Positions 6,263 through 13,642 of a stretch of 19,475 nt of DNA are shown here, one piece after another. The position numbers were made by a program, and so were the translations under genes. Every line of letters begins with the position of its first letter. Position 1 is the first letter of the stretch. The DNA lies in assembly GCA_035255485.1 (NCBI GenBank), contig DATEZO010000166.1:1-19475 (forward strand). Reading direction: 5' to 3'. Origin of the DNA: DATEZO01 sp035255485. Lineage in GTDB: Bacteria; Pseudomonadota; Gammaproteobacteria; Burkholderiales; Burkholderiaceae_D. A model generated the notes under the pieces. That model did not search any database, was not told where the DNA came from, and saw only the letters and a program-made list of their open reading frames with translations.

Positions 6263-6303
6263 TTTCATAAGCTTTTTCTTATTTTTTCATAAGAAAAAAT
6301 AAG
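6263..6303. promoter_or_regulatory. Late-operon control region: direct and inverted repeats
   Basis: This AT-rich stretch between the early terminator and the first late gene holds two copies of TTTCATAAG (6263-6271 and 6285-6293), 22 bases apart, about two helical turns. It also holds an 11-bp perfect inverted repeat CTTATTTTTTC/GAAAAAATAAG (6278-6288/6293-6303) and an alternative repeat TTTTTCTTAT/ATAAGAAAAA (6273-6282/6289-6298). No consensus -35/-10 pair stands out, consistent with a promoter needing an activator. The region should control the roughly 12-kb late operon. Confidence 0.5.
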
Positions 6304-6333
6304 GTTCAAATAACCCTGAGATAAGGAATCAAT

Positions 6334-7470
6334 ATGGAAACGACACAACAAGGCGGCGCGGGCATGGCTCCAATCGACTTTGGAAGCGAGGAAACCCGGC
6401 TGATTCACAACGATGAAACCGAAGATGAGGCGTTGGCCGGCGTGCTGGCGACCCTGGGCGAAGATGCGGACGCGTCGGTCTGCATCTACCGTCAAGGGCC
6501 GGGTGGGTATCGTGATGTGATGTATCTGACCGAATGCCTGCCGGCTGAATTCTCGCTGTCGCGACTGCAAGAAGAGTTTGAGGGTGGTGCCTTTCGGATC
6601 CATGTGCGCAGCGGCGGGCGCCTGATTGCCAACAAGGCGGTCAAGGTGGCGCCGAAAGTGAACGCGCGCCGTGCGGCGCCGGATCCAGGGCTGGCGGCGG
6701 TGCAAGCGCAGATTGCCGGACTGGTGCAGGTGGTTGAGCGGCTGGCGCAACCGCGCGAAAACCCGCAACAGTCGCGCATGGAATGGCTCAAGGAATTGCA
6801 GATGATGCGCGAGATTTTCAGTGGCGGGCAGGCGGCGCCGCGTCAATCTGATCCGATCGAGCTACTCGGGAAAATGCTTGCGCTTCAAAAGGATCTTGGC
6901 GGGCTCGTCGGCGCGGCGAGTGGAGATAGCGAGCCGGGAACAATGACGGTGCTCATGAAGGCGATGGAAACATTCGCGCCAGTGCTTCAGCAAGCGGCGG
7001 CAAGCAAAACGCCGGACCTTGCCGGCTATCACGCAAACCCGGCAATGCGTCCGGCCATTGAAGGCGCGGCGCCGGCTGTGCACATTGAGGCGGCGGCGCC
7101 AGGTGCAGCGCCGATCGAATCGACTCCAACAAACGACCAGGAATCCCAAATGCTCAAAATGTACATCCGAATGTTGATCGGCGAGGCGGAACAAAACATC
7201 GATCCAGAAGGGTATGCGCTACTGATCACGCAAAAGCTCGAACGCGAGCAGATTGAGCAGTTGCTCAAGCCGGAAAATTGGTTTGAAACGCTAGCTGCAT
7301 TTGAGCCGGCTGTAAGTCCGTATCGGGAATGGTTCTCTGATCTGCGCGATATCGTGTTTGAAATATTGACCGCGCCAGGTGCGGACGATACAACCGGGGA
7401 AAGTCAATCCGGTGATCATCATCATGCATCTGCGGGAACCGCAAACACAAACACTCCAGGCAATTCCTGA
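6334..7470 (+). CDS. Late phage protein with basic/beta N-domain and coiled coil, unknown
   Basis: This 378-aa protein opens the late operon. Residues 1-105 form a compact module ending GGAFRIHVRSGGRLI, a pattern that recalls a small beta domain of phage proteins but is not one I can name. The middle is helical (QAQIAGLVQVVERL, MEWLKELQMMREIF), followed by an Ala/Pro-rich linker (about 240-265) and a helical C-domain with charged heptads (LLITQKLEREQIEQLL). The C-terminus is disordered and polar. There is no Walker A motif, so it is not a packaging ATPase. First position and mixed coiled-coil/linker layout would suit a scaffold or assembly factor, as inference only. The next gene overlaps its 3' end. 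Confidence 0.7.
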   Translation: METTQQGGAGMAPIDFGSEETRLIHNDETEDEALAGVLATLGEDADASVCIYRQGPGGYRDVMYLTECLPAEFSLSRLQEEFEGGAFRIHVRSGGRLIANKAVKVAPKVNARRAAPDPGLAAVQAQIAGLVQVVERLAQPRENPQQSRMEWLKELQMMREIFSGGQAAPRQSDPIELLGKMLALQKDLGGLVGAASGDSEPGTMTVLMKAMETFAPVLQQAAASKTPDLAGYHANPAMRPAIEGAAPAVHIEAAAPGAAPIESTPTNDQESQMLKMYIRMLIGEAEQNIDPEGYALLITQKLEREQIEQLLKPENWFETLAAFEPAVSPYREWFSDLRDIVFEILTAPGADDTTGESQSGDHHHASAGTANTNTPGNS

Positions 7471-7927
7471 CGGCGTCGCGGGCATTGAAGCCACACTCGC
7501 GCACATGATGGACTATGTGCGCGAGTATAAAAAAGACCCTCAAGTGCGCGGGCTCGCGCGTGAACTGACTCTCTCCCTTCCGCAAAAACACTTTTCCGGC
7601 GAAGTCGAAGCGCTGTTTGAATTCGTGCGCGACGAGATCCGCTATCTGTGGGACATCGCGGATGTCGAAACGCTTCAAACGCCGGTCGTCACGCTGGAAA
7701 ACCAGTCCGGCGACTGTGACGACAAGGCCACATTATTGGCCGCGCTGCTGGAATCCATCGGACATAAAACGCGTTTTGTCGCTGCCGGCTTTCAGCCTGG
7801 GCAGTACGAACACGTCTTTCTGGAAACAAAAATAGGAAACAACTGGATCGCACTCGATCCGACTGAGCCGGTGCCCATGGGCTGGACACCGCCAGGCATG
7901 CGGGCGCGCATGGTGCGGCACAACTAA
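7424..7927 (+). CDS. Transglutaminase-like cysteine peptidase-fold protein
   Basis: The 167-aa product has the transglutaminase-like core with a complete triad: Cys98 in SGDCDDKATLL, His130 in QYEHVFLE and Asp145 in WIALDPTEP. In phages such proteins may cleave or cross-link virion proteins or act on the cell envelope; the substrate here is unknown. There is no signal peptide or membrane helix. ATG 7424 is chosen, overlapping the upstream gene by 47 bases; GTG 7379 is possible and neither has a strong ribosome-binding site. It is followed by five membrane-anchored proteins, which may be its partners or substrates. Confidence 0.82.
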   Translation: MHLREPQTQTLQAIPDGVAGIEATLAHMMDYVREYKKDPQVRGLARELTLSLPQKHFSGEVEALFEFVRDEIRYLWDIADVETLQTPVVTLENQSGDCDDKATLLAALLESIGHKTRFVAAGFQPGQYEHVFLETKIGNNWIALDPTEPVPMGWTPPGMRARMVRHN

Positions 7928-7938
7928 AGGAAACGATC

Positions 7939-8403
7939 GTGAACAATTTGCAGGGATTTTGGGATGACAACCTGGACACGCCGACCGTCTATCTTGACGA
8001 TACGTCCGGTGTCTACGATGCGCGCGACGCATGGGCGCAGGGAACGGGCGTCATGCCGGTGGATACCAGCATCCTGGACGCCAATGACGCGATCGCGCAA
8101 GGATACGGCACGGTGCCGGACATCGTGACATCGACAAGCGGTTCCGGATGGAGTCTGCACGATCTGTTGAGTACAGGAACAAGTCTGATTCACGATGTGA
8201 TGCAGTACCGGGCATCGACGCTGCCGACCGGGCAACGCATCTACACACGATTCGATCCGGCAACTGGTCAGTATGTAACAGGGGGCCGCACGGTGACGTT
8301 ACCGGGTAGCGGCGCGATGAATTTTATTCAGCAAAACGCGCCGTTGTTGATCGGCGGCGCGTTGCTGTTGGTTTTGGCGATGAATCGCCAGGGGAGCAAA
8401 TAA
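7939..8403 (+). CDS. C-terminally membrane-anchored virion protein candidate with DAxDAWA repeats
   Basis: This 154-aa protein starts at GTG 7939 with AAAGGAAA upstream. Its N-terminal part carries two copies of a motif, YDARDAWAQGTGVMPVD (26-42) and LDANDAIAQGYGTVPD (47-62); the lytic transglycosylase at 14146 carries the same tandem motif, including 19 identical bases. The C-terminus is a membrane helix (about 134-148, PLLIGGALLLVLAM) followed by a basic tail NRQGSK. It is the first of five successive genes with this C-terminal design. There is no signal peptide. A virion-membrane role is inferred. Confidence 0.72.
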   Translation: MNNLQGFWDDNLDTPTVYLDDTSGVYDARDAWAQGTGVMPVDTSILDANDAIAQGYGTVPDIVTSTSGSGWSLHDLLSTGTSLIHDVMQYRASTLPTGQRIYTRFDPATGQYVTGGRTVTLPGSGAMNFIQQNAPLLIGGALLLVLAMNRQGSK

Positions 8404-8909
8404 TGCATTTGGGATCAATGGGTGACGCAACGTCAGACGCAACCGCACTCTTTACGCAACTTTATGAAACGGGGCTGCATCGGGCGCCGGATCAGGCCGG
8501 CTTGGATTGGTGGGTGAGTACCTCCGTCGCTGCCGGCCTGACGCCGCTGCAGATGCAGGAACAGTTCATCGCTGGCGCGCAACCGGAGGTTCAATGGCGC
8601 CAGGCGGATTTGACAAATCAGGCCACGCCGCAAGCTACCGATTATCAAAGGCAAGTGTGGAGTGCCGCGGATGAATTGCTTCGCGCTGCGCAACAGCCGC
8701 GACAAGCGACCACCACTGCGCCGACTGTGGCGCGGCCGGCTTACACGCCAGTGCAGACGATGGCGCCGGCAACGGTGCCGACCATGGCCACGCAATTGCA
8801 ACCGGGCAGTGTGCAAACAACTGCGGCGGCGCCGGCATCGGATAACAAAATGCTGTGGATTGCTGCCGGCGTGGGCGGTCTGTTCCTCCTGATGCGTAAA
8901 AAAGCCTAA
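8403..8909 (+). CDS. DUF4214-like domain protein with C-terminal membrane anchor
   Basis: Residues 11-62 follow the DUF4214 pattern: ATALFTQLYETGLHRAPDQ, then GLDWWVS and an FIAG-PE ending. DUF4214 modules occur mainly in secreted or surface proteins. A Gln/Ala/Thr/Pro-rich linker (about 70-145) leads to a C-terminal helix MLWIAAGVGGLFLLM and the tail RKKA. The start overlaps the previous stop by one base (TAATG), with GGGGAG upstream. The layout, a surface-type domain on a flexible stalk joined to a membrane anchor, fits a virion or host-membrane protein; direction of exposure is unknown. Confidence 0.72.
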   Translation: MHLGSMGDATSDATALFTQLYETGLHRAPDQAGLDWWVSTSVAAGLTPLQMQEQFIAGAQPEVQWRQADLTNQATPQATDYQRQVWSAADELLRAAQQPRQATTTAPTVARPAYTPVQTMAPATVPTMATQLQPGSVQTTAAAPASDNKMLWIAAGVGGLFLLMRKKA

Positions 8910-8912
8910 ATC

Positions 8913-9956
8913 ATGGATTTCTCGGCAATGCGTTGGAGCGCGTTGATGGAGCAAGCGCACCGCGATTGGTCAGTTCAAGTCGATCTTGGCGCAAGCCAAT
9001 TGAGCGGCGCGAACATGACAGCGATCGTGCCAGGGGCGCAGATTTATCTATTTCCAATTGATCCAATCGTTTCCGGTGCGCCTGAATTGATTGACCCATA
9101 CAGCGATCTTGCGCATCGAATGCAGACAAGCGATGCAGCGTCGTGGGGATATCCAGGTTATGACGTTGCGTTGAATGGCGCCGATCCAAATCCGCCGCCT
9201 GGGCTGAATGTGCAACTCACGCGAGGTGAAAATGACACCGTGCATGTCGGTTATTACCAGGTTGAAAACGGAATTCCCGCTGGTCTGCTGATGGTGCTCG
9301 CAGCGCCATTTGCTGCTGCGCTTCTCGGGCCGGCGCTTGGCGCTGCGGAGGGCGCTGTAGAGGGTGCGGCTTGGACATCTGGATACGACTTGGCAATGGG
9401 ATCTGACTTGTTGAGCATGACCGGGGTGCAAGCGGCAACGGCGGCATCTGTCGCCGAAAGTGCGTCATCAGCGGGCGGCTGGACATCGGGCTACGATTTA
9501 CCGATGGGCGGCGACTTACTGAGCACGACCGGTGCGGGCGCAGCGCCGACTGTCGCGGCTGACGAATTCGCAAACGAAACCGCAAAGCTGCTACAGCAGC
9601 AGGCGCTGTCAGACGGTGGTGTGAATCTGCTTTCGACCAGTTTGCCGACCATCGATCTATCGAACGGGGCATGGTCGTTTTCCGATCTGCTGCCGTCAGG
9701 GGTTTCGCCTTCGTCGGTGCAAACGGCGATTTCGACCGCGCGCAGTGCCTTGGGTATCGCAACGGGTGTTCGTGCGTTGACATCGCGGACAGCGACGAGA
9801 ACAGGGTCAGGGGCGGGACTCACGGTCTTGCCTGGATATGATCCGACCTATGGAACGCCATTGCCGCCGCAAGACAATTCCAAACTATTCATGACGCTCG
9901 GTGTGCTCGGTGCGGGTGCGCTGGTGTTGGTTCTACTTTCGAGGGGGAAAAAATGA
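8913..9956 (+). CDS. Large membrane-anchored protein with duplicated WTSGYDL motif
   Basis: This 347-aa protein has a polar N-domain of about 120 residues. A hydrophobic segment follows (about 125-148, IPAGLLMVLAAPFAAALL), then an Ala/Ser/Gly-rich region, and a C-terminal helix (LFMTLGVLGAGALVLVLL) with the tail SRGKK. The central region holds two copies of an 18-residue motif beginning WTSGYDL and ending DLLS-TG, at residues 154 and 190. No enzyme motif or known family is visible. The start lies four bases after the previous stop. Fourth late gene in the cluster of tail-anchored products; probably a minor virion membrane protein. Confidence 0.7.
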   Translation: MDFSAMRWSALMEQAHRDWSVQVDLGASQLSGANMTAIVPGAQIYLFPIDPIVSGAPELIDPYSDLAHRMQTSDAASWGYPGYDVALNGADPNPPPGLNVQLTRGENDTVHVGYYQVENGIPAGLLMVLAAPFAAALLGPALGAAEGAVEGAAWTSGYDLAMGSDLLSMTGVQAATAASVAESASSAGGWTSGYDLPMGGDLLSTTGAGAAPTVAADEFANETAKLLQQQALSDGGVNLLSTSLPTIDLSNGAWSFSDLLPSGVSPSSVQTAISTARSALGIATGVRALTSRTATRTGSGAGLTVLPGYDPTYGTPLPPQDNSKLFMTLGVLGAGALVLVLLSRGKK

Positions 9957-10297
9957 TTCTCAATGGTGCAAATTTCGCGTCGGGCCGTATTGCAAACCGC
10001 CGACCGTTTCACATGGCTGGCATGGGCGATTACACGCCGACATCGACCGGGGGCGACACAACGACGCAAGACATCACGCAAATGGTGCATGATCTGGCAG
10101 CGCTGTATAACCAGCAACAGATTTTGGAAACCAATCTTGAGTTGGCGCGGCTCGGTCGCCCGCCGATCAATACGGCGGCGATCGCGCCGACTTACAACGT
10201 GGGGCTCTCGCCGGACGCAAAGAATCTGCTGTTGATCGGTGGCGCCGCCTTGCTGTTCGTGATGCTGATGAACGGGAACCGCAGGGGCCGGCGATGA
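9953..10297 (+). CDS. Small C-terminally membrane-anchored phage protein
   Basis: This 114-aa product has a short helical segment (DITQMVHDLAALYNQQQIL, about 40-58), then a C-terminal membrane helix (NLLLIGGAALLFVMLM) and a very basic end, NGNRRGRR. Start and preceding stop overlap as ATGA, and its own stop overlaps the next start in the same way, so the three genes are translationally coupled. No recognised family. The Arg-rich tail could face the genome, as coat-protein tails do in some membrane-derived phages; this is inference. Confidence 0.7.
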   Translation: MILNGANFASGRIANRRPFHMAGMGDYTPTSTGGDTTTQDITQMVHDLAALYNQQQILETNLELARLGRPPINTAAIAPTYNVGLSPDAKNLLLIGGAALLFVMLMNGNRRGRR

Positions 10298-10905
10298 GCA
10301 AGAATTTGCAGGGATGGTTCGACTCTCCGATTGAATCGTTTCGCAATGCCTACAACGAAGCGGCGGATAACTGGCGCAACGCCATGGCGATGTTGGATGC
10401 TGCCTACAACGAATTCCAGGCAAACCGGGAATATGCGCTGTCGGATGATGAGCTGGCGGGCCAGTATGGCGACTTGGATAGTCGCGTGTCGCTGCTGCAA
10501 TCGACCATCCAGGGCGTGGAAAGCGCGATCAGCACGATTACGAATTTCTTTTCCAGTGTCGGGCAGGCGATCGGATTATCGGGAAGTCAGACCATACAGG
10601 GGCTCGGCGTGCTGCCGGCCATTCCGTGGGCACTGGTGACGCTGATCACGGCGGGTATTGCGGGCGTGTGGGCGGTAATCAATTCGCTGCGCGAATTCAA
10701 CACGACCGTTGCGAACAAGAAGATCGCGGAACAGAACATCATCAATTCGCAGAACGGCGCACCGCTGATTCCCTATCTCGATCTTGGTCCACCAGGCGGG
10801 CCGGGTGGTGGGTTGCTGTCGGGCGTGTCGGGAACGGTCAAATGGGCGGCAATCGGCCTGCTCGGCTTCATGCTGCTCTCCATGTACAAGGAACGTCGAA
10901 CATGA
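10294..10905 (+). CDS. Membrane protein with coiled coil and C-terminal anchor
   Basis: This 203-aa protein begins MSKNLQGWFDSPIE, echoing MNNLQGFWDDN of the gene at 7939. The first 90 residues are helical (DLDSRVSLLQSTIQGVESAI). A hydrophobic helix follows (about 108-128, PAIPWALVTLITAGIAGVW), then a Gly/Pro-rich loop, and a C-terminal helix (WAAIGLLGFMLLSM) with the tail YKERRT. It is the last of the five tail-anchored proteins. Both ends overlap neighbours by ATGA. A pore-forming or membrane-shaping role is possible; no family is recognised. Confidence 0.7.
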   Translation: MSKNLQGWFDSPIESFRNAYNEAADNWRNAMAMLDAAYNEFQANREYALSDDELAGQYGDLDSRVSLLQSTIQGVESAISTITNFFSSVGQAIGLSGSQTIQGLGVLPAIPWALVTLITAGIAGVWAVINSLREFNTTVANKKIAEQNIINSQNGAPLIPYLDLGPPGGPGGGLLSGVSGTVKWAAIGLLGFMLLSMYKERRT

Positions 10906-11225
10906 AAAAGGTCGTCAAGAAAACGGCGAAGCGTGCCACGCCAAAGAAGCTGGCGGCAAAGCGTGCACCGAAACAGAAAGGCGTTCTGCTGCTGATCAAT
11001 CGCAGTAGTGCGACGGTCGCACCGAAAAAAGCGGCGTCGAAAGCACGCAAGGCGGCGCCGGCACCGGCGCGGGTGAAGCAATACAAACACTGTATCGAGG
11101 TACGCAAGACGGCTGCGGGAAAGTGGGCGCCGGTCGGCATGGCGGGCAATGATGTCGAGGGACTGAAAAAGGTCGCGCGCATGTATGCCAGCAATTACCC
11201 GTCCTACGCTTTCAGGGTGATCTGA
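10902..11225 (+). CDS. Basic Lys/Ala-rich protein, possible DNA-condensing factor
   Basis: The start at 10902 overlaps the previous stop (ATGA); the frame is open further upstream to 10626, but that part lies in an out-of-frame overlap with the membrane protein gene. The 107-aa product has a Lys/Ala/Pro-rich N-terminal half (MKKVVKKTAKRATPKK, then APKKAASKARKAA) resembling histone H1 tails. The C-domain is compact (YKHCIEVRKTAAGKWAPVGM ... YPSYAFRVI). The motif LLLIN beside basic residues also occurs at the N-terminus of the protein at 11591. It probably binds nucleic acid and may help condense the genome inside the virion. Confidence 0.72.
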   Translation: MKKVVKKTAKRATPKKLAAKRAPKQKGVLLLINRSSATVAPKKAASKARKAAPAPARVKQYKHCIEVRKTAAGKWAPVGMAGNDVEGLKKVARMYASNYPSYAFRVI

Positions 11226-11560
11226 TGGTAAAGCGCACAACCAAGCGCAAGGCGGGCCAGGTTCCCCTGCAGTTGCGCGCCAAAGTCAACAGTGCAAACA
11301 AGTTGTTTTCAGAATTTACGGGTCACAATGGGGAATGCTTCTCTGTTGAGAAACCCGATATGCCAAATGTCGCGCTAGTTGTGGGATATTTGGACGGCGT
11401 GATGTATGAGACGATCCGCGACGGAAAAACGGAAAAGTATCTGCATCGCTTCAAGAAAAAATCCCGGCCACTCCTATGCAGTTCTTCAGACGGGAAACAG
11501 TTGATTGTGCTCGGTGGAGCCTACGACTTTACTGATCGCGGCATCGTTGACAAGAAATGA
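11225..11560 (+). CDS. Conserved-looking phage protein with basic N-terminus
   Basis: This 111-aa product starts in a TGATG overlap with the previous gene. A basic start (MVKRTTKRKAGQ) leads into a globular domain with patterned conserved-type residues: LFSEFTGHNGE, VVGYLDGVMYETIRDGK, KYLHRFKKKSRPLL, then DGKQLIVLGGAYDFTDRGIV. I have the impression that this domain recurs in phage genomes as an unnamed family, but I cannot assign a function. Codon use is slightly more AT-rich than its neighbours. It sits between two basic proteins, so a role in genome organisation is plausible but unproven. Confidence 0.7.
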   Translation: MVKRTTKRKAGQVPLQLRAKVNSANKLFSEFTGHNGECFSVEKPDMPNVALVVGYLDGVMYETIRDGKTEKYLHRFKKKSRPLLCSSSDGKQLIVLGGAYDFTDRGIVDKK

Positions 11561-11590
11561 TGCGCGCCATGTGTAAAGGGGTATCACACC

Positions 11591-12250
11591 ATGTCTGGAG
11601 AACTGCTTCTCATCAATCCGCGCAAGCGTAAAACTGCTCGCAAGTCCGCAACCCGCAAGACCAAGACCAAGCGCCATGCAAAGCGCCGTTCGTCGTCGGT
11701 CGTCGTGATGGCGAACCCGGCGCCGCGCCGCCGTCGCTCGCGCCTGTCCGCACTGCGCACCAAAGTCAAGCGCGCATCGCGCAAGTATCGTCGCAACCCG
11801 GCGCCCAAACTGAGCATCAATTCGATTACCGCGATGGCAAAAGACGCGGCAATCGGTGCCGCTGGTGCGCTCGCGGTTGACGTGGCTTTCGGATACGCCA
11901 AAACCGCACTGCCGGCCAGCATGCAGGAGCCGACCGCAACCGATGGCTCAATCAATCCGATGTATTTCGCCGCCAAGGGCGGGCTGGCCGTGCTGGTCGG
12001 CGTGCTCGGTGCAAAGTTGACGAAACACGCCGGCCACATGGCGGCGGGATCGTTGACGGTATCCGCTTATGAGGTCATGCGGACCTTCGTTCCGCTGACG
12101 GTCGCGCTCGGCGGCTATCGCGGGCCGCGCGTTGCCGCCCCGCGTCGTCAGGCGTCGCGCGTCAATGGCATGGGTCAGTACGTGAGCGGTGCGCGCAGTG
12201 GCTACACGCCGCCGTCTGCCCGTCCGTACCTGGGCGAATTCGTCAGCTAA
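11591..12250 (+). CDS. Arg/Lys-rich N-terminus plus hydrophobic segments, DNA/membrane linker candidate
   Basis: The 219-aa product begins MSGELLLINPRKRK and is dominated by Arg and Lys up to about residue 75, with the short motif NPAP or NP repeated three times within basic runs. Two Ala/Gly-rich hydrophobic stretches follow (about 85-105 and 120-140), then a polar Arg/Ala/Pro tail. Such a protein could tie the genome to a membrane or shell. The start follows AAAGGGG. It lies directly upstream of the main capsid candidate; the 66-base gap between them holds the strong ribosome-binding site of that gene. Confidence 0.7.
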   Translation: MSGELLLINPRKRKTARKSATRKTKTKRHAKRRSSSVVVMANPAPRRRRSRLSALRTKVKRASRKYRRNPAPKLSINSITAMAKDAAIGAAGALAVDVAFGYAKTALPASMQEPTATDGSINPMYFAAKGGLAVLVGVLGAKLTKHAGHMAAGSLTVSAYEVMRTFVPLTVALGGYRGPRVAAPRRQASRVNGMGQYVSGARSGYTPPSARPYLGEFVS

Positions 12251-12316
12251 TACGCTGACCGCTGAAACACGACGAACACAACATCACTTTTCAGATTAAC
12301 GAATTAGGAGAAAAAA

Positions 12317-13021
12317 ATGGCTGGTCCCACTCTGCAAGACTTGCAAGCTTACTCGGTCAATCGTGCCGGTCAGATGGAACGCATCAAGTCCAAGCTGTAT
12401 GACACGGTGGTTTATGCAACCGCAGGCGCAACGAACATTGCGTTCTTTTCGACACCGATCGGTCAAGGCGCATCCGCTGCGCCGGGCAATGCCGGCAATG
12501 TCAAGACGCTGGCTGACACCAATATGACCTTGGCGGGCCAACTGCCTGCCGGTCAAAACTTCCTTGTCGAAAGCATTGAAGTGGATTTCAAACCGGGCTC
12601 CAGCGCGGCGACTACGACCACATTTGCGCTGGTCGCGCCGCTGGTGTTCAATGCTGCCGCGTCTGCCGGCACGGTGATGGCGGCAATCAGCGACGTGGCC
12701 GCGATCTACAACACTGGCTATCTCACCTTTACGGTGGGATCGAAAAACTACGTGCAAGAAGGCCCGCTCGGCAACTTCCCGCCGATGACGCACTTGAACG
12801 TCAATGCGGCGGTCGCGTCGACCTCTGCGACGGTCGGTCAAACGCTGGTTGGCCTGGCACGCGCTGAGGGAAAGCCCTGCAACATCGATCCGGTCACGCT
12901 GGTGGCGGCGCAAAACTTCAGCGTCACGGCAAGCTGGCCGGTCGTGGTTGCAACGCCGTCCGGCTTCAATGGTTCGATGCGCGTCAACCTGGGCGGCTAT
13001 CTGTTCCGCAACTCGCAGTAA
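12317..13021 (+). CDS. Major capsid protein candidate (single jelly-roll type)
   Basis: This 234-aa protein has no signal peptide, anchor or enzymatic motif. A helical N-terminal arm (about 1-35) is followed by Ala/Thr/Gly-rich alternating segments typical of a beta-sandwich: IAFFSTPIG, ADTNMTLAGQLPAGQNFLVE, SIEVDFKPG, and a last strand MRVNLGGYLFRNSQ. The ribosome-binding site AGGAG six bases before ATG is the best in the late operon, as expected for an abundant product. It is followed by two hairpins and a second beta-rich protein of 172 aa. Paired adjacent capsid proteins of similar sizes occur in P23-77-like phages. It is too short for a double jelly roll. The fold is inferred from pattern, not demonstrated. 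Confidence 0.62.
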   Translation: MAGPTLQDLQAYSVNRAGQMERIKSKLYDTVVYATAGATNIAFFSTPIGQGASAAPGNAGNVKTLADTNMTLAGQLPAGQNFLVESIEVDFKPGSSAATTTTFALVAPLVFNAAASAGTVMAAISDVAAIYNTGYLTFTVGSKNYVQEGPLGNFPPMTHLNVNAAVASTSATVGQTLVGLARAEGKPCNIDPVTLVAAQNFSVTASWPVVVATPSGFNGSMRVNLGGYLFRNSQ

Positions 13022-13029
13022 AACGAATT

Positions 13030-13086
13030 GCCCGCGTCTCCGGGCATCTGCGGCCTTCCCGAGTTTGAGCCCTAAATCAAACTCGG
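13030..13086 (+). terminator. Two hairpins between the capsid candidate genes, attenuator candidate
   Basis: Hairpin 1 is GCCCG/CGGGC (13030-13034/13041-13045). Hairpin 2 is a perfect 10-bp stem CCGAGTTTGA/TCAAACTCGG (13059-13068/13077-13086) with an 8-base loop. No T-run follows, so it is unlikely to be a full terminator; it may protect the upstream mRNA or partly attenuate transcription, favouring the main capsid candidate. Confidence 0.45.
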
Positions 13087-13118
13087 ACCAATTACACATC
13101 CATCATTAAAGGCCAGCT

Positions 13119-13637
13119 ATGGACATGATGAATCAAGGCGAACTGCGCGCACTATACAACGCTGTGCCTCAGACGCAGGACAATGCCAATCTGTTGCAGA
13201 TGATCGAGGGGCTGATGCGTTCAAAGAACGTGATCAAGAAGCCCTTTACCTATTCGACCAATTTTGCTGCCGCCAATCTGACGGCGGGCGCGACGGTCAC
13301 CAATCAACTGGCGATCCAATCGGATGCGCCGTTCTTGGTGCAGGCGCAAGCTTATACCGCTGACGTGGCGGCGGCGGGTCAAACCGCGTCGAGCTCTACT
13401 TATCCGCTGGTGAATGTGCTGATGACCAATACCGGCTCGGGCATGCAGTTGATGAACCAAGCGGTGCCGGTGACACAAATTTTCGGCAACGGTCAATTCC
13501 CGTTCGTGCTGCCGGAACCGCTGCTGCTGGATGCGCGGACAAATTTGCAAATCGCGGCAACCAATCGCGACGCGGCGCAGGCATATAACCTGTTCCTGTC
13601 ATTCATCGGCGTCAAGCTGTTCGCCTTCAACGGATAA
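13119..13637 (+). CDS. Second capsid protein candidate (small jelly-roll type)
   Basis: This 172-aa protein has a helical start (NQGELRALYNAVPQTQDNAN), then a beta-rich body: NQLAIQSDAPFLVQAQAY, PLVNVLMTNTGSGMQL, and the ending FPFVLPEPLLLDART ... NLFLSFIGVKLFAFNG. The order, a polar loop followed by FxLPEPLLL, then hydrophobic alternating strands ending in a FxGxKLF strand, is what I associate with viral jelly-roll or decoration proteins. It is close in length to the small capsid protein VP16 of P23-77 (about 173 aa), but no residue-level homology is claimed. The ribosome-binding site is modest (AAAGG, about 10 bases upstream). It probably forms the shell together with the 12317 product. Confidence 0.58.
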   Translation: MDMMNQGELRALYNAVPQTQDNANLLQMIEGLMRSKNVIKKPFTYSTNFAAANLTAGATVTNQLAIQSDAPFLVQAQAYTADVAAAGQTASSSTYPLVNVLMTNTGSGMQLMNQAVPVTQIFGNGQFPFVLPEPLLLDARTNLQIAATNRDAAQAYNLFLSFIGVKLFAFNG

Positions 13638-13642
13638 CCGCC

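Noticed and set aside
9217..9783. A 188-aa open frame antisense to the 347-aa membrane protein
   Set aside because: Low-complexity Arg/Pro/Ser translation, no ribosome-binding site, and located inside a coherent operon on the other strand.
10626..10901. N-terminal extension of the Lys/Ala-rich protein
   Set aside because: It would overlap the membrane protein gene out of frame; ATG 10902 gives the usual ATGA coupling.
12296..13099. A 267-aa open frame antisense to the main capsid candidate
   Set aside because: Arg-rich composition typical of shadow frames; the + strand gene has a far better ribosome-binding site and context.
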